In this document: positions 17,083 to 29,200 of the stretch, piece by piece
How the letters are laid out: each line of letters begins with the position of its first letter
How positions within the stretch are numbered: position 1 is the stretch's first letter
NCBI RefSeq assembly: GCF_023556315.2
Contig: NZ_CP116221.1
Span: 1,747,001-1,811,000, forward strand
Direction of reading: 5' to 3'
Origin: Psychroserpens ponticola
Lineage (GTDB): Bacteria; Bacteroidota; Bacteroidia; Flavobacteriales; Flavobacteriaceae
Length of the DNA stretch: 64,000 nt
Program-made: the position numbers and the translations under genes
The notes under the pieces: generated by a model
Database searches by the model: none
What the model saw: the letters and a program-made list of their open reading frames with translations, nothing else
Told to the model about the DNA's origin: nothing

Positions 17083-20000
17083 TTACATAACTTTAGATTT
17101 ATGAATTCCTAATTTTTTCATTTTATCACGTAATGTGCTTGGTTTTAAACCTAGTAACTCAGAAGCACTTTTCTTACCACTAATTTTCCATTGACAATTT
17201 TCAAGAACTTCTAATATATGATTTCGTAATACCGAGTCTAGAGATAGGTCTTTACCTGTAATAAGTTGCTTGGTTTTTTGATGAGCCGTTTCAAAACCAG
17301 GCACAACTAAAGTTTCACTATGAGATAATATTGAAGCACGCTCTATAAGGTTTTCTAATTCTCTAATATTTCCTGGCCAGTTATAAGCTTTTAATTTACT
17401 CATAGCATCATCAGAGATATACTTAATATGCTTATCGTAAGCTTTATTAAACTTATCAACGAAATGCTCTACCAATAAAGGAATATCATCTTTTCGTTCC
17501 CTCAATGCAGGTACATTTATTGGAAATACATGGAGTCTAAAATACAAGTCTTCTCTAAATTGCTTCTTTTTTATTTCTTCTAAAAGATTTCGGTTAGTAG
17601 CAGCAATTACTCTTACATCAAGAGTTTTTGAGCCAAGACCACCAACAACTTCTATTTCTCCTTCTTGAAGAAATCTTAAAATTTTCGGTTGCATATCTAA
17701 AGGTAATTCACCTATTTCATCTAAAAATAAGGTGCCTCCATCTGCTAATTCAAACTTTCCAACTTTATCACTAAAAGCACCTGTAAATGATCCTTTTTTG
17801 TGACCAAACAACTCACTCTCAATAAGCTCTCTAGGTATAGCAGAACAATTAACTTTTATTAAGGGTTTTTTATTTCTATGACTAATATTATGAATGGCTC
17901 TGGCAAGTAATTCTTTTCCTGTTCCAGACTCACCTGTCAATAAAACTGTTGCATTTGTTGGTGCTACTTTCTCTACTTCATTTAAAACATTACTAAACTC
18001 TACACTCCCATATACCATTTCTTCATAGTTAAATACTAAATCTAACTCGTTACGTAGATACACGTTTTCTTGTTCTAATTGGTATTGTAACTTATTTAGC
18101 TCTTCATTTGCTAAGGTTAACTGTTGATTTGCTAAAATTGAAGCTTTTTCTGCTAATTCTCTTTCATTACTTTGAATCATTAAAGACACTAAATTAGCAA
18201 TTGAAGTTGCAAATTCCTCCTCATCAGTTGTCCAAACATGAACAGTACGAACTTGTTCAAAACATAGAATTCCATAAACTTCATTGATTCCTTGAATTGG
18301 AATACTTAATTTAGATTTTATATTTAATGGTATAAGATAATCATCTATAAACCCTTTTGAAAGCTCATGACTTAGAGCATTGGAAGCAGCTACTATCTTA
18401 TTTTCAATTAATGTATTAAAAAATTTTTCATTCCCTTTTTTTGAATACACTTGTCCATTTTCGTAAACATCATTTTTTAGATTGTATTGTTTTTTACAAC
18501 ACATTTCAGTTTTTTCTTTGTTAAATTTCAAAACACTTGCTCTTTCAACATTTAACGTTTTTGCTGATAGTGCTGTAATTTTATTTAACGCTACTTTATA
18601 ATCTGTACCTACTAGACTAGCCAATTCTATAATAACCTGTTTTCTCTCTAATGATTTCTGAGCAATATTCTCTAAAACACTTTTAGCTTTTTCTTCTTCA
18701 GAAATATCTTTCATAGTCGCATACGTTGCTATCAACTCTCCTGCATCATTATTTATAATACCAGTTAAGAATGATGCCGTAAAGACCTTACCGTTTTTTT
18801 TAATTAATTCAAATTTTATAGATTGTTGTCTTCCTTTTTGGGGAGACTTAAGCTTTTTTTCAATTGTTTTTACATCCTTTTTGTTTTCAAAAGGAAACGG
18901 TCTTTTCATATCCAATAATTCTTCTCTAGAATATCCTAAAATATGACAAGCTGACTCATTAACCATAATGATTTCACCAACTAGGTTAACAATAATCAAT
19001 CCTTCTTGCATCGACATTACTAAATTATCTGTAAACTCTTTTGACGATCTTAATTTTAACTCTGCCTTTTTACGATGCGTAATATCTTGTATCGTACCAA
19101 AAAAGTTTGAAGCTTGGCCATCTTTATATAAAACTTCGCCTAGTCCATGAATCCATTTTAAGTTCTTATTCTTTTTGGTCAATATTCTAAATTCTAAATC
19201 AAACTTTTCACTTGTTTCTACGCATTTATCAAGCATTTTTAAGAGTATTGGAGCATCTTCAGTGTGTGTTATTGACGTAGTCCAAAGATCAAGTGTGACT
19301 TCACTATTTAGATCAAGTTCTGCAATTTCATTAAAAGCAATTGAAGTTTCAGCAATTCCAGTTTTTAAATTGAGGTTATAATTACCAGTCTTAGCGATTT
19401 TTTGAGCTTCTAATAATGACTTTTCATTTTTTTGCAGTTCTATTTCTGTTTGTTTTCGTTCGGTTATATCTTGAATAGTACCAATCATTTTTATTGGATT
19501 TGCATCTTCATCAAAAATAAATTCACCTATTCCATGCACCCAAATTTCTTTTTTAGTATCATGTTTTAAGATTCTGTACTCTTTGTCAAATCGTAATTTA
19601 TTTTGAATACACGTTTTCAAGTAAGTTAGCATGTCTTCTTTTTCGTCAACATGAATAAGATTATTCCAACTTTCTACAGTTTTTTTATAGGATTTATTAA
19701 TACCAAAAATTTTATTCAATACGTCAGAAGCTTCCCAAGTCATGGTATCAAATTCTACTGTATACGAACCAATATTCCCAACAATTTGAGACTGTCTTAA
19801 ATTATACTCACTTTCCAAAAGCTGAATTTCAAACTGTTTTCGATTAGTAATGTCTTGAACAGTTCCAAAATAAGCTAGCATATTGCCTTCAGAATCGTCA
19901 ATATACGAGACCATAACATTAACGTTAAAGCGCTTTCCATCCTTTCGCATGTAAACGCTTTCAAAATTTTCTAATTTAAACCCTTTGGCTGCTTTTTTAT

Positions 20001-21411
20001 GACGTATGCTTGATTCGGCTATTATTTCAGGAGGACAAAAAGAATAAGGATAGTGTTGACCAATTAATTCATTTGCAGAAAACCCAGACATGATACAAAA
20101 CGAATTATTAACACTTATAATTACAGTATCTGTATCATAAACAACCAAACCATCATGCATAGAATTTATTAAATTCTCCGAATAATCATTAGCCGATTTT
20201 AACTCTCTTTCAATCTTTTTAAGTTGAGTAATATCTCTTATAATTCCAACAATAAACTTATTCCCATTGGCATCTATAAATCTATTTTTTTTGGTAGAAA
20301 TGATTTTTGTCTCACTTCCGTTTAATGTTAAGTTTTCAATATTTATACTCTCAATACCAGTCTTTAAAACCTCCTTATCAATCTTAAAAAAATTAGTTCG
20401 TTCTTCTGGAGCAACATCATCTTCTAAGGTTTTACCAATAATATCCTTTTTTGAATGATTAAAAACTTCACAAAAAGCATCATTTACAAAGATTAAACGG
20501 CTTTTATCATCTTTTACAAATACTGGATCGGCAATATTATTAATAATATTATCTAAGTTTTTTTCACTCTCTATTAAAAGGTTTTCAATTTTTTTGCGCT
20601 TTGTTATATCTGTAAAATATAAGGTCAAACCCTTTGGGAACGGATAAACTCTGTTTTCGAACCATATATTAAAAGGCGCATAAAAATCGTCAAAAATTTG
20701 AGTTTCTTGGGTTTCAACTGCCTTATGAAAAGCGTTGTAAGATGAATGGCCTACTGCTTCAGGAAATTCTGTCCAAACATGTTTGCCTATTAAACTGCTT
20801 GGATCTCTTCCTATGAGCTCTCCTGCCCTTTTATTTACATAAGTATAACACCACTTGGTGTCAAAAGATACTAAACCATCAGACATATAGTCTAAAGCAT
20901 TATCTAATTGAGAAGTAAGATGTTTATTAACTATTAAATCGAGATATCCTTTTCTGTAATTTAATACAGAATATAATTCTTTATTAGGGAATGATTTATT
21001 ATCTAAAGTGTGCTTTTTATTAGTTAAATCTTGAACTAAAACCAAATATGCAATGGCATTATTATTTTTGTTTTTAACTGTTGCTACAAATAGTAAAACA
21101 GGAATTCTATCCTTATTTTTTTGTACATAAATAGCTTCAAATTCACACTTCAAGTTATCCTTCAGCATTTCATCAAAACGATTTGTATAATCATTATGAA
21201 ACTCTTTAGGCCAAAATGGAAATGGAGCATGTAACCCTAATATTTCATCTTTAGCATACCCAATTATATCACAAAAAACCGCATTCGTTATAATTATACT
21301 TCCTTTTGTGTCTATAAGAATAAAACCATCTTTTAATGATTCTATAAAACTATCTGTAAATCCATTTAGTTGTTGTAATTCTTCAACTAATCCCTTATTT
21401 GTTTTACTCAT
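17083..21411 (-). CDS. Seven-PAS, GAF, sigma-54-dependent transcriptional activator
   Basis: 1442 residues, very large for the family. Seven PAS/PAC units fill residues ~10-920; their PAC ends are recognisable ([56 protein letters not shown]). A GAF domain (~935-1075) and a ~40-residue coiled coil follow. The AAA+ sigma-54 domain has Walker A GESGTGKE, the loop as GSFTGA instead of GAFTGA, and LDEIGELP. A Fis-type helix ends the protein ([20 protein letters not shown]). There is no receiver or transmembrane segment, so it should sense small cytosolic ligands, redox or partner proteins directly. It stands alone, with its own terminator, upstream of the sigma-54-like promoter at 16942. The Ala to Ser change in the loop may alter sigma contact. 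Confidence 0.9.
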   Translation of the reverse strand: MSKTNKGLVEELQQLNGFTDSFIESLKDGFILIDTKGSIIITNAVFCDIIGYAKDEILGLHAPFPFWPKEFHNDYTNRFDEMLKDNLKCEFEAIYVQKNKDRIPVLLFVATVKNKNNNAIAYLVLVQDLTNKKHTLDNKSFPNKELYSVLNYRKGYLDLIVNKHLTSQLDNALDYMSDGLVSFDTKWCYTYVNKRAGELIGRDPSSLIGKHVWTEFPEAVGHSSYNAFHKAVETQETQIFDDFYAPFNIWFENRVYPFPKGLTLYFTDITKRKKIENLLIESEKNLDNIINNIADPVFVKDDKSRLIFVNDAFCEVFNHSKKDIIGKTLEDDVAPEERTNFFKIDKEVLKTGIESINIENLTLNGSETKIISTKKNRFIDANGNKFIVGIIRDITQLKKIERELKSANDYSENLINSMHDGLVVYDTDTVIISVNNSFCIMSGFSANELIGQHYPYSFCPPEIIAESSIRHKKAAKGFKLENFESVYMRKDGKRFNVNVMVSYIDDSEGNMLAYFGTVQDITNRKQFEIQLLESEYNLRQSQIVGNIGSYTVEFDTMTWEASDVLNKIFGINKSYKKTVESWNNLIHVDEKEDMLTYLKTCIQNKLRFDKEYRILKHDTKKEIWVHGIGEFIFDEDANPIKMIGTIQDITERKQTEIELQKNEKSLLEAQKIAKTGNYNLNLKTGIAETSIAFNEIAELDLNSEVTLDLWTTSITHTEDAPILLKMLDKCVETSEKFDLEFRILTKKNKNLKWIHGLGEVLYKDGQASNFFGTIQDITHRKKAELKLRSSKEFTDNLVMSMQEGLIIVNLVGEIIMVNESACHILGYSREELLDMKRPFPFENKKDVKTIEKKLKSPQKGRQQSIKFELIKKNGKVFTASFLTGIINNDAGELIATYATMKDISEEEKAKSVLENIAQKSLERKQVIIELASLVGTDYKVALNKITALSAKTLNVERASVLKFNKEKTEMCCKKQYNLKNDVYENGQVYSKKGNEKFFNTLIENKIVAASNALSHELSKGFIDDYLIPLNIKSKLSIPIQGINEVYGILCFEQVRTVHVWTTDEEEFATSIANLVSLMIQSNERELAEKASILANQQLTLANEELNKLQYQLEQENVYLRNELDLVFNYEEMVYGSVEFSNVLNEVEKVAPTNATVLLTGESGTGKELLARAIHNISHRNKKPLIKVNCSAIPRELIESELFGHKKGSFTGAFSDKVGKFELADGGTLFLDEIGELPLDMQPKILRFLQEGEIEVVGGLGSKTLDVRVIAATNRNLLEEIKKKQFREDLYFRLHVFPINVPALRERKDDIPLLVEHFVDKFNKAYDKHIKYISDDAMSKLKAYNWPGNIRELENLIERASILSHSETLVVPGFETAHQKTKQLITGKDLSLDSVLRNHILEVLENCQWKISGKKSASELLGLKPSTLRDKMKKLGIHKSKVM

Positions 21412-21850
21412 TAAAAATATATTATTTCCCTCTAATATATTTTATTGAATTAATAGCATTTTTATTAAAATCATCACTCCAAAAAGTGAAAATCAATAGG
21501 TATAATTTACTAAAAAAATCAGTAAAAACCAATCTTTAAAATAATTTGTAAAAATAATAATTCACTCTATTACAATTAGATACACTAAAATAGTTATCAA
21601 TATACTTGTTAACAATTTTAAAAACAAAACATAATGATTTAGAAAATAGTCTATTACAAATTGTAATGTAAGAAAAGACATATAAAAAGAGTAAATATTT
21701 TCTTGTATATACAGAAAACAGTTATAAGAATTCTGAATAAAAAGGACAAATTTGGCATAAGAAATATCAAAAAATAATCAAATTAGCAATCGGAATTATT
21801 AAGATTCAATAATCTTAAAGACATTAAAAGTTGATTGTGTTGATATTATT
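21412..21850. other. AT-rich intergenic region
   Basis: About 440 bases between the activator gene and the alpha/beta hydrolase gene. It must hold the activator's promoter. I see no credible gene, strong hairpin or clear sigma-54 site; a TTGGCAT at ~21753 on the + strand lacks a matching -12 block. Confidence 0.5.
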
Positions 21851-22696
21851 CTATTTAATGCTATGTTCTATTGCTCTAAAGTCTTTAGAATTTGGCACGT
21901 GTTTGGAACCTTCTATTAATACTACCTCTTTCAAAGAAGGAAAAATTCTTTTTGCTCTTTTTAACATTTTTTTACCAGGAAACATAATATCGTTTTCTCC
22001 AGCGAAAATTGTAATTGGAGTTACTATATTTTCAGCATTTCTTTTTGATATTACAGGTAATGGCGAGAAATCCATATTACAATACTGAAAAGTAGATGAC
22101 ATAAATGTTAATGCAAAATCATCGTATTCTGAAAAAAGTACATTCATCACTTTTTTAATATATCGTTGATTATTGGTTTTTATGAATTTTTTTAAAGGCA
22201 TAAGCATCTTAAATAAACCAAGCAATGGGTTTCCGTTTACAATATAAACAGGTGCTATTAAGTAGACTTCTTTTATAGGAATTTCACTAAATTCAAGCGC
22301 CTTTAAACTGATTAAACCACCAAATGAAAATCCAACTAAGGTTACCTCTTTTAATCTTAATTTTATGATGACTTCTAATAGCCATTGTCCATAATCTAAC
22401 GTTTTCATATCTAACCTATTTTCGTCACTTTTATTAGGTTGAGCCAACACGTCTACTGCATAAACACAATAATGATTGGATAGTTCTGAAAAGGATTCTA
22501 ACATTAAAGGTGCACAACCTCCTGTACCATGTATAAGTACTAAAGGTGGCAATTCAGAATCTCCAGTTATGATGACATTTGTTGTACCAAATTGGGTTTC
22601 TACTAATTTTTCGGAATATTCGATACAAAGATTTTGTAGCTTTTGATTGTAAAGCTTAAGTATCGCTATTTTTCCTTCTTGTGATTTAAATAACAT
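21851..22696 (-). CDS. Alpha/beta-fold hydrolase
   Basis: 281 residues. The oxyanion-loop motif VLIHGTGGCAP, the nucleophile elbow GFSFGG (serine), an acidic residue in AGENDIMFP and the histidine in GSKHVPN complete the catalytic triad in the usual order. There is no signal peptide, so it is cytosolic. The fold covers esterases, lipases, lactonases and C-C hydrolases; the substrate cannot be told. It stands alone, 140 bases from a CPBP protease gene on the same strand. Confidence 0.88.
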   Translation of the reverse strand: MLFKSQEGKIAILKLYNQKLQNLCIEYSEKLVETQFGTTNVIITGDSELPPLVLIHGTGGCAPLMLESFSELSNHYCVYAVDVLAQPNKSDENRLDMKTLDYGQWLLEVIIKLRLKEVTLVGFSFGGLISLKALEFSEIPIKEVYLIAPVYIVNGNPLLGLFKMLMPLKKFIKTNNQRYIKKVMNVLFSEYDDFALTFMSSTFQYCNMDFSPLPVISKRNAENIVTPITIFAGENDIMFPGKKMLKRAKRIFPSLKEVVLIEGSKHVPNSKDFRAIEHSIK

Positions 22697-22836
22697 AAAA
22701 TTGTTCGTTTTTTGATTGATGATGTATTATGGATTGTTGATTGCTGATTTCATAATTTGTAGCAAAGTTGTAGCATATTTCAAGCTTAAAGGTTCGTGTT
22801 TTGAAATTAGAACCTATTCATAAAAAATAAGTGATG

Positions 22837-23691
22837 TTATATCTTTTCTTTTATTGCTTTTCTCCAATAGTAAATTCCAAAGGCAAGAGTCACGATTGCA
22901 AACATAATTCCGTTTTCGCCAAGCCAATGTTCAGAACCTTCCATTTTTGTTGTTAATGGCGGAAATACTTTTTGAATATATACATTGCTTACTGCGTGAA
23001 AGAGCACTGCTGGCCATACACTTTTAGATTTAAATGTGTAATAGGTCATCATAAATGACATCGAAATAATAACAACAAAAAACATTACCAATTCCAAGAT
23101 GATATTTTCTCCATAATACACAATTAATGGCCAGTGCCAAGATGCCCAAATAATACCACTAAAAAAAGAGACACCAGTAAAGGAAAGTACCTTTCTTAAT
23201 TCATAAATAAAAAAACCTCGCCACCCTATTTCTTCTCCTAATGTAGTTGCCATTGCTCGTATCACTTCTATAGTTCCTAACAGAATTACCGCCACAATTA
23301 CTGCAACCGTTACATTTAATGTTCCTATTCCAACGAGTCCAAGTTCTTTAGCCCAATCTAGAACCATTTCTTTATTAACCAAACCTCCAAATCCAAAAAA
23401 CCAGATAAGTATATAAGTGATTAGTGCATATAAGGTAGGAGTGAAATAAGACCATCTAATATACTTCCAATTTCCCCAGTTCCAATGTAATGAAGAAATA
23501 GAACCTCCGTTCAGTTTAATTGTGAGTATTGCAGCTACAGCTGGACACCACATAAGGGCACCAATGTATATACGTGACGGATATAAAGTAACTATTGCAT
23601 AATGAAATAATGAACTTAATACGGTTACTATAGCTAAGAAAAAAAAGATTGTTTTCCAAGTTTCTTTGTTTTTAGATTTCGCTTTTGACAT
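22837..23691 (-). CDS. CPBP (CAAX/Abi) family intramembrane glutamic endopeptidase
   Basis: 284 residues with about eight membrane helices. The family signatures are present: GEEIGWRGFF (catalytic glutamate pair and Arg), FSGIIWASWHWPL (motif with the conserved histidine), and a third motif around AVLFHAVSN. Members cleave prenylated or peptide substrates in the membrane. Others are linked to bacteriocin immunity or to processing of membrane proteins, but this context does not choose among these roles. The next upstream DNA holds a broken membrane-protein gene. Confidence 0.88.
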   Translation of the reverse strand: MSKAKSKNKETWKTIFFFLAIVTVLSSLFHYAIVTLYPSRIYIGALMWCPAVAAILTIKLNGGSISSLHWNWGNWKYIRWSYFTPTLYALITYILIWFFGFGGLVNKEMVLDWAKELGLVGIGTLNVTVAVIVAVILLGTIEVIRAMATTLGEEIGWRGFFIYELRKVLSFTGVSFFSGIIWASWHWPLIVYYGENIILELVMFFVVIISMSFMMTYYTFKSKSVWPAVLFHAVSNVYIQKVFPPLTTKMEGSEHWLGENGIMFAIVTLAFGIYYWRKAIKEKI

Positions 23692-23793
23692 ATAATTATT
23701 TTTTAAAGTGATATTTTAATCACATATATTGTAATTAGTAATTTTCAACATTTTCTATACTGAATATAAGCAATGAGTCAAGCAAAATATTTG

Positions 23794-24149
23794 CTATACC
23801 GTAAGTTTTCTTTTTCCAAAAAATTTAATTACTAAAATAATAAGCATAATAGCAAAAATTAAAAAGTATGCGATTGTACTCATGCTCTTAAGTAGACTGA
23901 AACTGCCAGTTATTGTTACAACACTTTTGATAATTCCGGTTAAGTCACTACTATATAGCCTATTACAGTGTTTTTTTTACATAATCCATTAATCCTACTA
24001 TAAAAGGCAAAATACAGAGATGGCTAAATGGTATAATAAGCTTACCGAGTTTGTTTAGAAAATATGCTAAAGGAAACATTAATAATACCTATAAAAATGA
24101 AGCTATCATTGGTGGTGTTTCCAAATCCTATGTTGGTTACGTTTTTCAT
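23794..24149 (-). pseudogene. Small membrane-protein gene broken by two frameshifts
   Basis: Three pieces in three frame steps read in order. They are MKNVTNIGFGNTTNDSFIFI, then MFPLAYFLNKLGKLIIPFSH running to GLMDYVKK, then SSDLTGIIKSVVTITGS leading to a terminal helix (STIAYFLIFAIMLIILVIKF) and FGKRK. The second break falls at a run of eight T bases (~23971-23979). The whole would be a ~118-residue protein with two or three membrane helices. I do not recognise the family. The breaks could also be sequencing errors in homopolymers. Confidence 0.5.
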
Positions 24150-24240
24150 TCTTTCTAATTATTTCAAGATTTATATTTAATGCTACCAAACAAAACTAAT
24201 TTAGCTGGCTTAATAAAAAGTTCGGTATTGAGAATCAGAA

Positions 24241-26031
24241 CTAATTGGCTTTACTATTTTTAAGATAAGTGTTGGGTGTGATTCCTTCAATCTTTTTAAA
24301 AAACGTATTGAAGACTGTTTTAGAATTAAAACCACTATCGTAGGCAACAGCCATTATGGTTAACTCGCTATTTTCCTCTAGAATTATGCGGTCTTTAAAT
24401 TCTTCAACTCTATAAATATTAATATATTCGGCGAAGTTTTTTTGAAAACCTTGATTTAACAATTGAGATACATAATTTGCTGGAAGTTCGAGATAAGATG
24501 CTAGATCCTTTAATGACAGGTCTGGGTTTAAATACAGTTTATAATCCATCATTATTTGTTCGAGATCAGTTGAATATCTATTAATTTCAACATCACTTAG
24601 CAGTGATTGCTTATACTTTTTTGAAAACTTATAATTGTTGTTATCTGGAATTGCTCTAAGCATTATTTCTTTAAACCTTTTGTGATTTTTTATTGGCTTA
24701 AGAATTGGTGATGGATTTAATATTAAAATTAAAGGCAAACGGCTATTGTATGCTTGTTCTATTAAATCAACTACCTTTTCATTATTACCTAGCAAGGCAT
24801 TTACTAGTATCAAAAAAGTAAGTGCCTTATCTACAAGTGCTGTTGTTAAATAAGTCTCTAATTCTTTTAATCCATCATTGCACTTTTCCGTTTCATTGAG
24901 CTTTGCATAACACATGGTTTCACCTCCTAATTTGGTAAGGTCTATCACAGAAATACCTTTCAGTGAACCAAAATATGCCAAAGCTTCATTTGATTTACCT
25001 AGCATTAATAAACTAATTCCTAAATAAATTGGTGGAAAGGGTAGCATAGGATCTAAATCCAATGCTTTTTTCAGATAAGGTATTGCAGAGTCATATTCTT
25101 CTTTCAAGTAATACAAAAACCCCTTATAATGATGGTTTATGGCCGCATAAGGGTCTAACTGTAACGCTTTATCAAGGTAATTACGTGCTGCATCTAATTT
25201 TCCTTCTACTGTTAAAAAGTTGGAAATGGTTAAGTAAATATCATCTGTTGGTTGCATCTCTAAAGCATTATTAGCATGTTCATAAGCCTTCTTCAGATTC
25301 CAATTTTGCCAACATTCTATCCAAGACAAATTCAATTGAGACCTTGATGAATAGGGATCAAGTTCTAAGGCTTTCTGTAAATAAGGCTGGGCCTTTTTGT
25401 ATGCTTCAAATGCAGGTAAAAGCCCCATGGTTCCCATATACGTATAGCCTTGATTAATATCAAGATAAGAATTTGGGAAATTTGGTGCTTTTTTAATAAT
25501 GTCTTCAAATATTTCAATTGCCTTACACGTATTATCATAACCTAATTTCATTAAAAAATACCGACCCTTAAGGTATTCTCTGTAAATAGCTACGGGAACA
25601 TCTAGTGGCTCAACGAGCTTATCTTCAATTTCAATATGACCAATATATTCTCTTAGTCTTTCAGCTATAAAAAGACTAATTTCATCTTGTACAGCAAAAA
25701 TATCACCCACTTGTCTGTCAAAAGTTTCGGACCAAAAGTGAAAATCATTTTCGGCATCAATCATCTGAACCGTGATTCTCATTTTATTGCGAGAGACTCT
25801 AACACTTCCTTCAATAAAGGTTGCAACATTTAATTTTTCTCTTATTGCATGAGAGGTAACTTTTTTATTTTTAAAATAAAAAGAAGAAGTTCTAGACGTT
25901 ACTAACAAATCCTTAATTTTTGCCAGTGCATTAATAATTTCTTCGGTAATACCATCGCAGAAATATTCATTATCAATAGTATTGCTTATATTGACAAAGG
26001 GTAATACTGCTATTGTTTTTTGGTTGGTCAA
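24241..26031 (-). CDS. TolB-like / TPR / AraC-type transcriptional regulator
   Basis: 596 residues. Start is TTG at 26031 (TNQKTIAVLPFVNIS); an in-frame TAA four codons upstream rules out an ATG start. Residues 1-135 are the TolB/FlgO-like beta-alpha domain seen in adenylate-cyclase-linked and CadC-like regulators (FCDGITEEIINALAKI...). TPR helices run from ~170 to 400 (PNFPNSYLDI, LDPYSSRSQLNLSWIE, LDPYAAINHHYKGFLYYLK). The last ~100 residues are an AraC helix-turn-helix (SLKDLASYLELPANYVSQLL...SELTIMAVAYDSGFNSKTVF). It has no membrane span. It could control the downstream hydrolase/CPBP genes or the divergent-looking ABC locus; the target is unproven. Confidence 0.87.
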   Translation of the reverse strand: MTNQKTIAVLPFVNISNTIDNEYFCDGITEEIINALAKIKDLLVTSRTSSFYFKNKKVTSHAIREKLNVATFIEGSVRVSRNKMRITVQMIDAENDFHFWSETFDRQVGDIFAVQDEISLFIAERLREYIGHIEIEDKLVEPLDVPVAIYREYLKGRYFLMKLGYDNTCKAIEIFEDIIKKAPNFPNSYLDINQGYTYMGTMGLLPAFEAYKKAQPYLQKALELDPYSSRSQLNLSWIECWQNWNLKKAYEHANNALEMQPTDDIYLTISNFLTVEGKLDAARNYLDKALQLDPYAAINHHYKGFLYYLKEEYDSAIPYLKKALDLDPMLPFPPIYLGISLLMLGKSNEALAYFGSLKGISVIDLTKLGGETMCYAKLNETEKCNDGLKELETYLTTALVDKALTFLILVNALLGNNEKVVDLIEQAYNSRLPLILILNPSPILKPIKNHKRFKEIMLRAIPDNNNYKFSKKYKQSLLSDVEINRYSTDLEQIMMDYKLYLNPDLSLKDLASYLELPANYVSQLLNQGFQKNFAEYINIYRVEEFKDRIILEENSELTIMAVAYDSGFNSKTVFNTFFKKIEGITPNTYLKNSKAN

Positions 26032-26200
26032 TTTCGTCTTTTAACTCAAACAAATGTATAAAATAAATGTCTATATGAATTCTCAAAAATATTTCTATAC
26101 AATCATTCTACACACATAATGCTTCCCACCTACTATTGTATACATTTGTTTTATTAAATGGCATTCTCAAAATCAAAAAAATTTATTCCCTTTTAAGAAT

Positions 26201-29200
26201 TTAATATTTTACTCTTAAGGTGTTGTCTATTAAATTTTCATCTAATCGTGTTCCAAAAGGATCAATAGAAAGATAAACAGGTTTCTCTTTTACTATAATT
26301 TTAAGCTCTGTTAATTCTTTAGTAATCTGATGTGATTTGTAATATAAAATTGAGTTGTCCTCCTTACTAACCTCTGAAGGATGTTTTGAAAACACACCAA
26401 TTTTAATGGGTTCATTTATTGTGATTTTTTTTATTTCTCTGTTATCTAAAGTTTTAAAACGTTTGGCATTTATGATAGCTGAAATTTCAAAAGTACCATT
26501 AGATAATTCAATATAAGATGCGTCGTCTACTTTTAAATCATAAGTAATAACTTTTTTAAACCAATCATTTACTAAAGATTTAAGCTCTATTGGTGTTACT
26601 TTAAAAATTTCATCTAACAATTCGAGAGTGGTCGCTTCAAACTTGTTTGTTGAACGATATCTATCTGTCATTATTTTTAATACGTTATTAACTTGCTTTT
26701 CGCCAATTAAATCTCGTAAACCTAGCATTACTGTCAATGCTTTTCCGTAAGAAATATAACTTTGTCCGTCTATTTTATAAACTGGTGGTTCAATGTCTCC
26801 TTCAAAAGCTCTTCCAGTGAAATATCTGCTCCTTGCATTTTCAGTTAAGGTATATAATGCACTTTTTCCATACATTTTTTCTAATACAATAGCTTCTGTA
26901 TATTTAGCAAATCCTTCAGTAAATAATGATCCTCCTGGTACTGGTTTTGCAGAAAGTGTGTGTCCCCAATACTGATGTGAAACTTCATGAATTGTTCTTT
27001 TTGCAACGACATTAAATGTCTCATCATCACTAACATCAGACAAATATAATCTGTCTTCTACCATACTAATTACTCCTGGATGCGCAAATCCTGCAAAGGG
27101 CCAATAGGAAGGAACTTCTGCAATTCTTACATGGTCAAAAGCATAGTCTCCAAAATTTTCTTGACAATAGTCTAATGTCTCTTTTACGCTGTTTTCAATG
27201 TCTTGAATATTAAAGTCATGATTTTCATCATAATATTGCTCAATTGAAATACCGTTATAATCTATCTTTTTAGTACTGTATTTAGCAGAAATATATCCGA
27301 CTTCTGGTAAAATCTTTTCACTCGATTTATAATGAAAATAGTTTCTGTTATTATCGATCCATTTTTTTACTAAACGTCCAGAACTTATGGCGGTTTGATC
27401 ATTAGATGTAGAGATAATGGTTTCGAATCTTACTTTTTCATATTTGATATCTTCTAAAACAATATGTGCGTCCGAATTATCTTCTTCAACACGTACTGGT
27501 AAATTTCTTTTTTTACGTTCGATATTATTTTTAATCTCGAATGATGTTGTATAGCCCAAAATAGGTTCAAAATTGGCAAATCGATTTAAATAAGTCCCGT
27601 TGATTTCATTTGAATGGTCTTCTTCATAGCCTTTTACTTCTTTTTTTAATGTATAAGTATACTTCACAGAATCGCTTGGCTGTAAAGGTGTATCATATTT
27701 GAATACATACGTTCCATAGTAAGTATCATGCGATACCAACTGTGCGTTTTCTATAGTAATTGAATCTAACGGAATTCTTTCAGTGATGAAAAGAATCGAC
27801 ATAGGTTGCTCGCTTTTATTTTTAATCATATAATCAGCTGACACTCTTATAACTCTCTCTTTTGGAAAGATATCAACTTTTGTCTTTTTTGAAGTCGGAA
27901 TTAATCTTTCAATATCCTCATATGCCTTGTATTTTCGTTCATAGCCTTCACTAAAATCTAATTTATTGCTCACAGTTTCATAATCTGAAACAATATTTAC
28001 ATTGTAAAATATCAAGCTTCCAAAACCTATAAATAGAACAATTAAGAGCGATGTTGTTAATTTTTGAATAGATGTCCAATTATAAAAGAGTTGATTTAAT
28101 TTCACTGAAAAGCTAGCAATCACTCCTCTATTCCAAATTTTAAATGATAATACAGATAATAATAAACCAAAAGCCAGCCAATACATTGCTAAATGATTAA
28201 ACAAACTTGAACCACCATAAAAACCATTGATATTTGTGTAAGAAATTCTCGGCATAAATCCAATACTAGTCAAAGGGTGTTCTAAACCTATGACACTAGA
28301 TTTTGTGCATAACAATACAATGAATCCGAAGATTCCCATTCCCATATATTTGGTTTTTGCTAGACTGCTAATAAATAAGGCAATCATTGCATAAATACCT
28401 AATTGTAATCCGTAATGATAATATAGAGATGCATAAAGACTAAATTCGAAGTTAGAATATCCTAACGCTACTTGAAAAGCGATGCACATTAAAATCCCTG
28501 TAGTTATTAAAATAACTGGTAGTAATAGTATGGCGAAAAATTTAGACAAAAAGAATACGCTATTCTTTGTTGGCACAGCATCAATAATTAAATTAAAGTG
28601 CAAACTACGTTCTTTCCATACAATTTCGGAACTATAAAAAATGATTAAGATTAAACTGAATATAGTTAATGGATTTACTATTAAATCTATCAGTTGGTTT
28701 GTAAATGGATATATACTAACTCCATATTCACTTCCGCTTATTACTATAGAATATAATTCTGAAAACACAATAAACAACCACATAATTAAGACTGCAATAA
28801 ATGGTAAGCTTTTAAAAACACTTTTTAATTCTAGTTTTAATAAAGAAAAAAATGCTTTATGTTGAGCTTTAAATCCATGTGTGTTCTGTATTGGTTTATA
28901 GGCTATTAATTCTTTACTTGCATTTTTTATTTTTTTATCTTTCTTTACTTTTTTAGTGATTTTTCTAAAAGAGAATATTCGGTAAGTTCCAAATAAAATA
29001 CCAATTGAAACGAATATCCAAACCAGCCGGTTAAGTAAGAATAATCCTGAAAAAGATAGTAATTGTGTATTCTTTTGAAAAGGAGTCCAGAATTGTGTTT
29101 GCTCAAAAAATGCAGCAATTCCAAATGGATCTGCAATAGCAGCAATAGCCATGCTTTCTGGTGATGCCGGAACGGCTTGTGCTAACATAGGTGAATTTAA

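Noticed and set aside
21745-21775. TTGGCATAAGAAATAT as a sigma-54 promoter on the + strand
   Set aside because: The -12 block is missing and no + strand gene follows.
21890-21910. TTGGCACGTGTTTGGA as a sigma-54 promoter
   Set aside because: It lies inside the alpha/beta hydrolase gene, points away from any gene, and has no TTGC.
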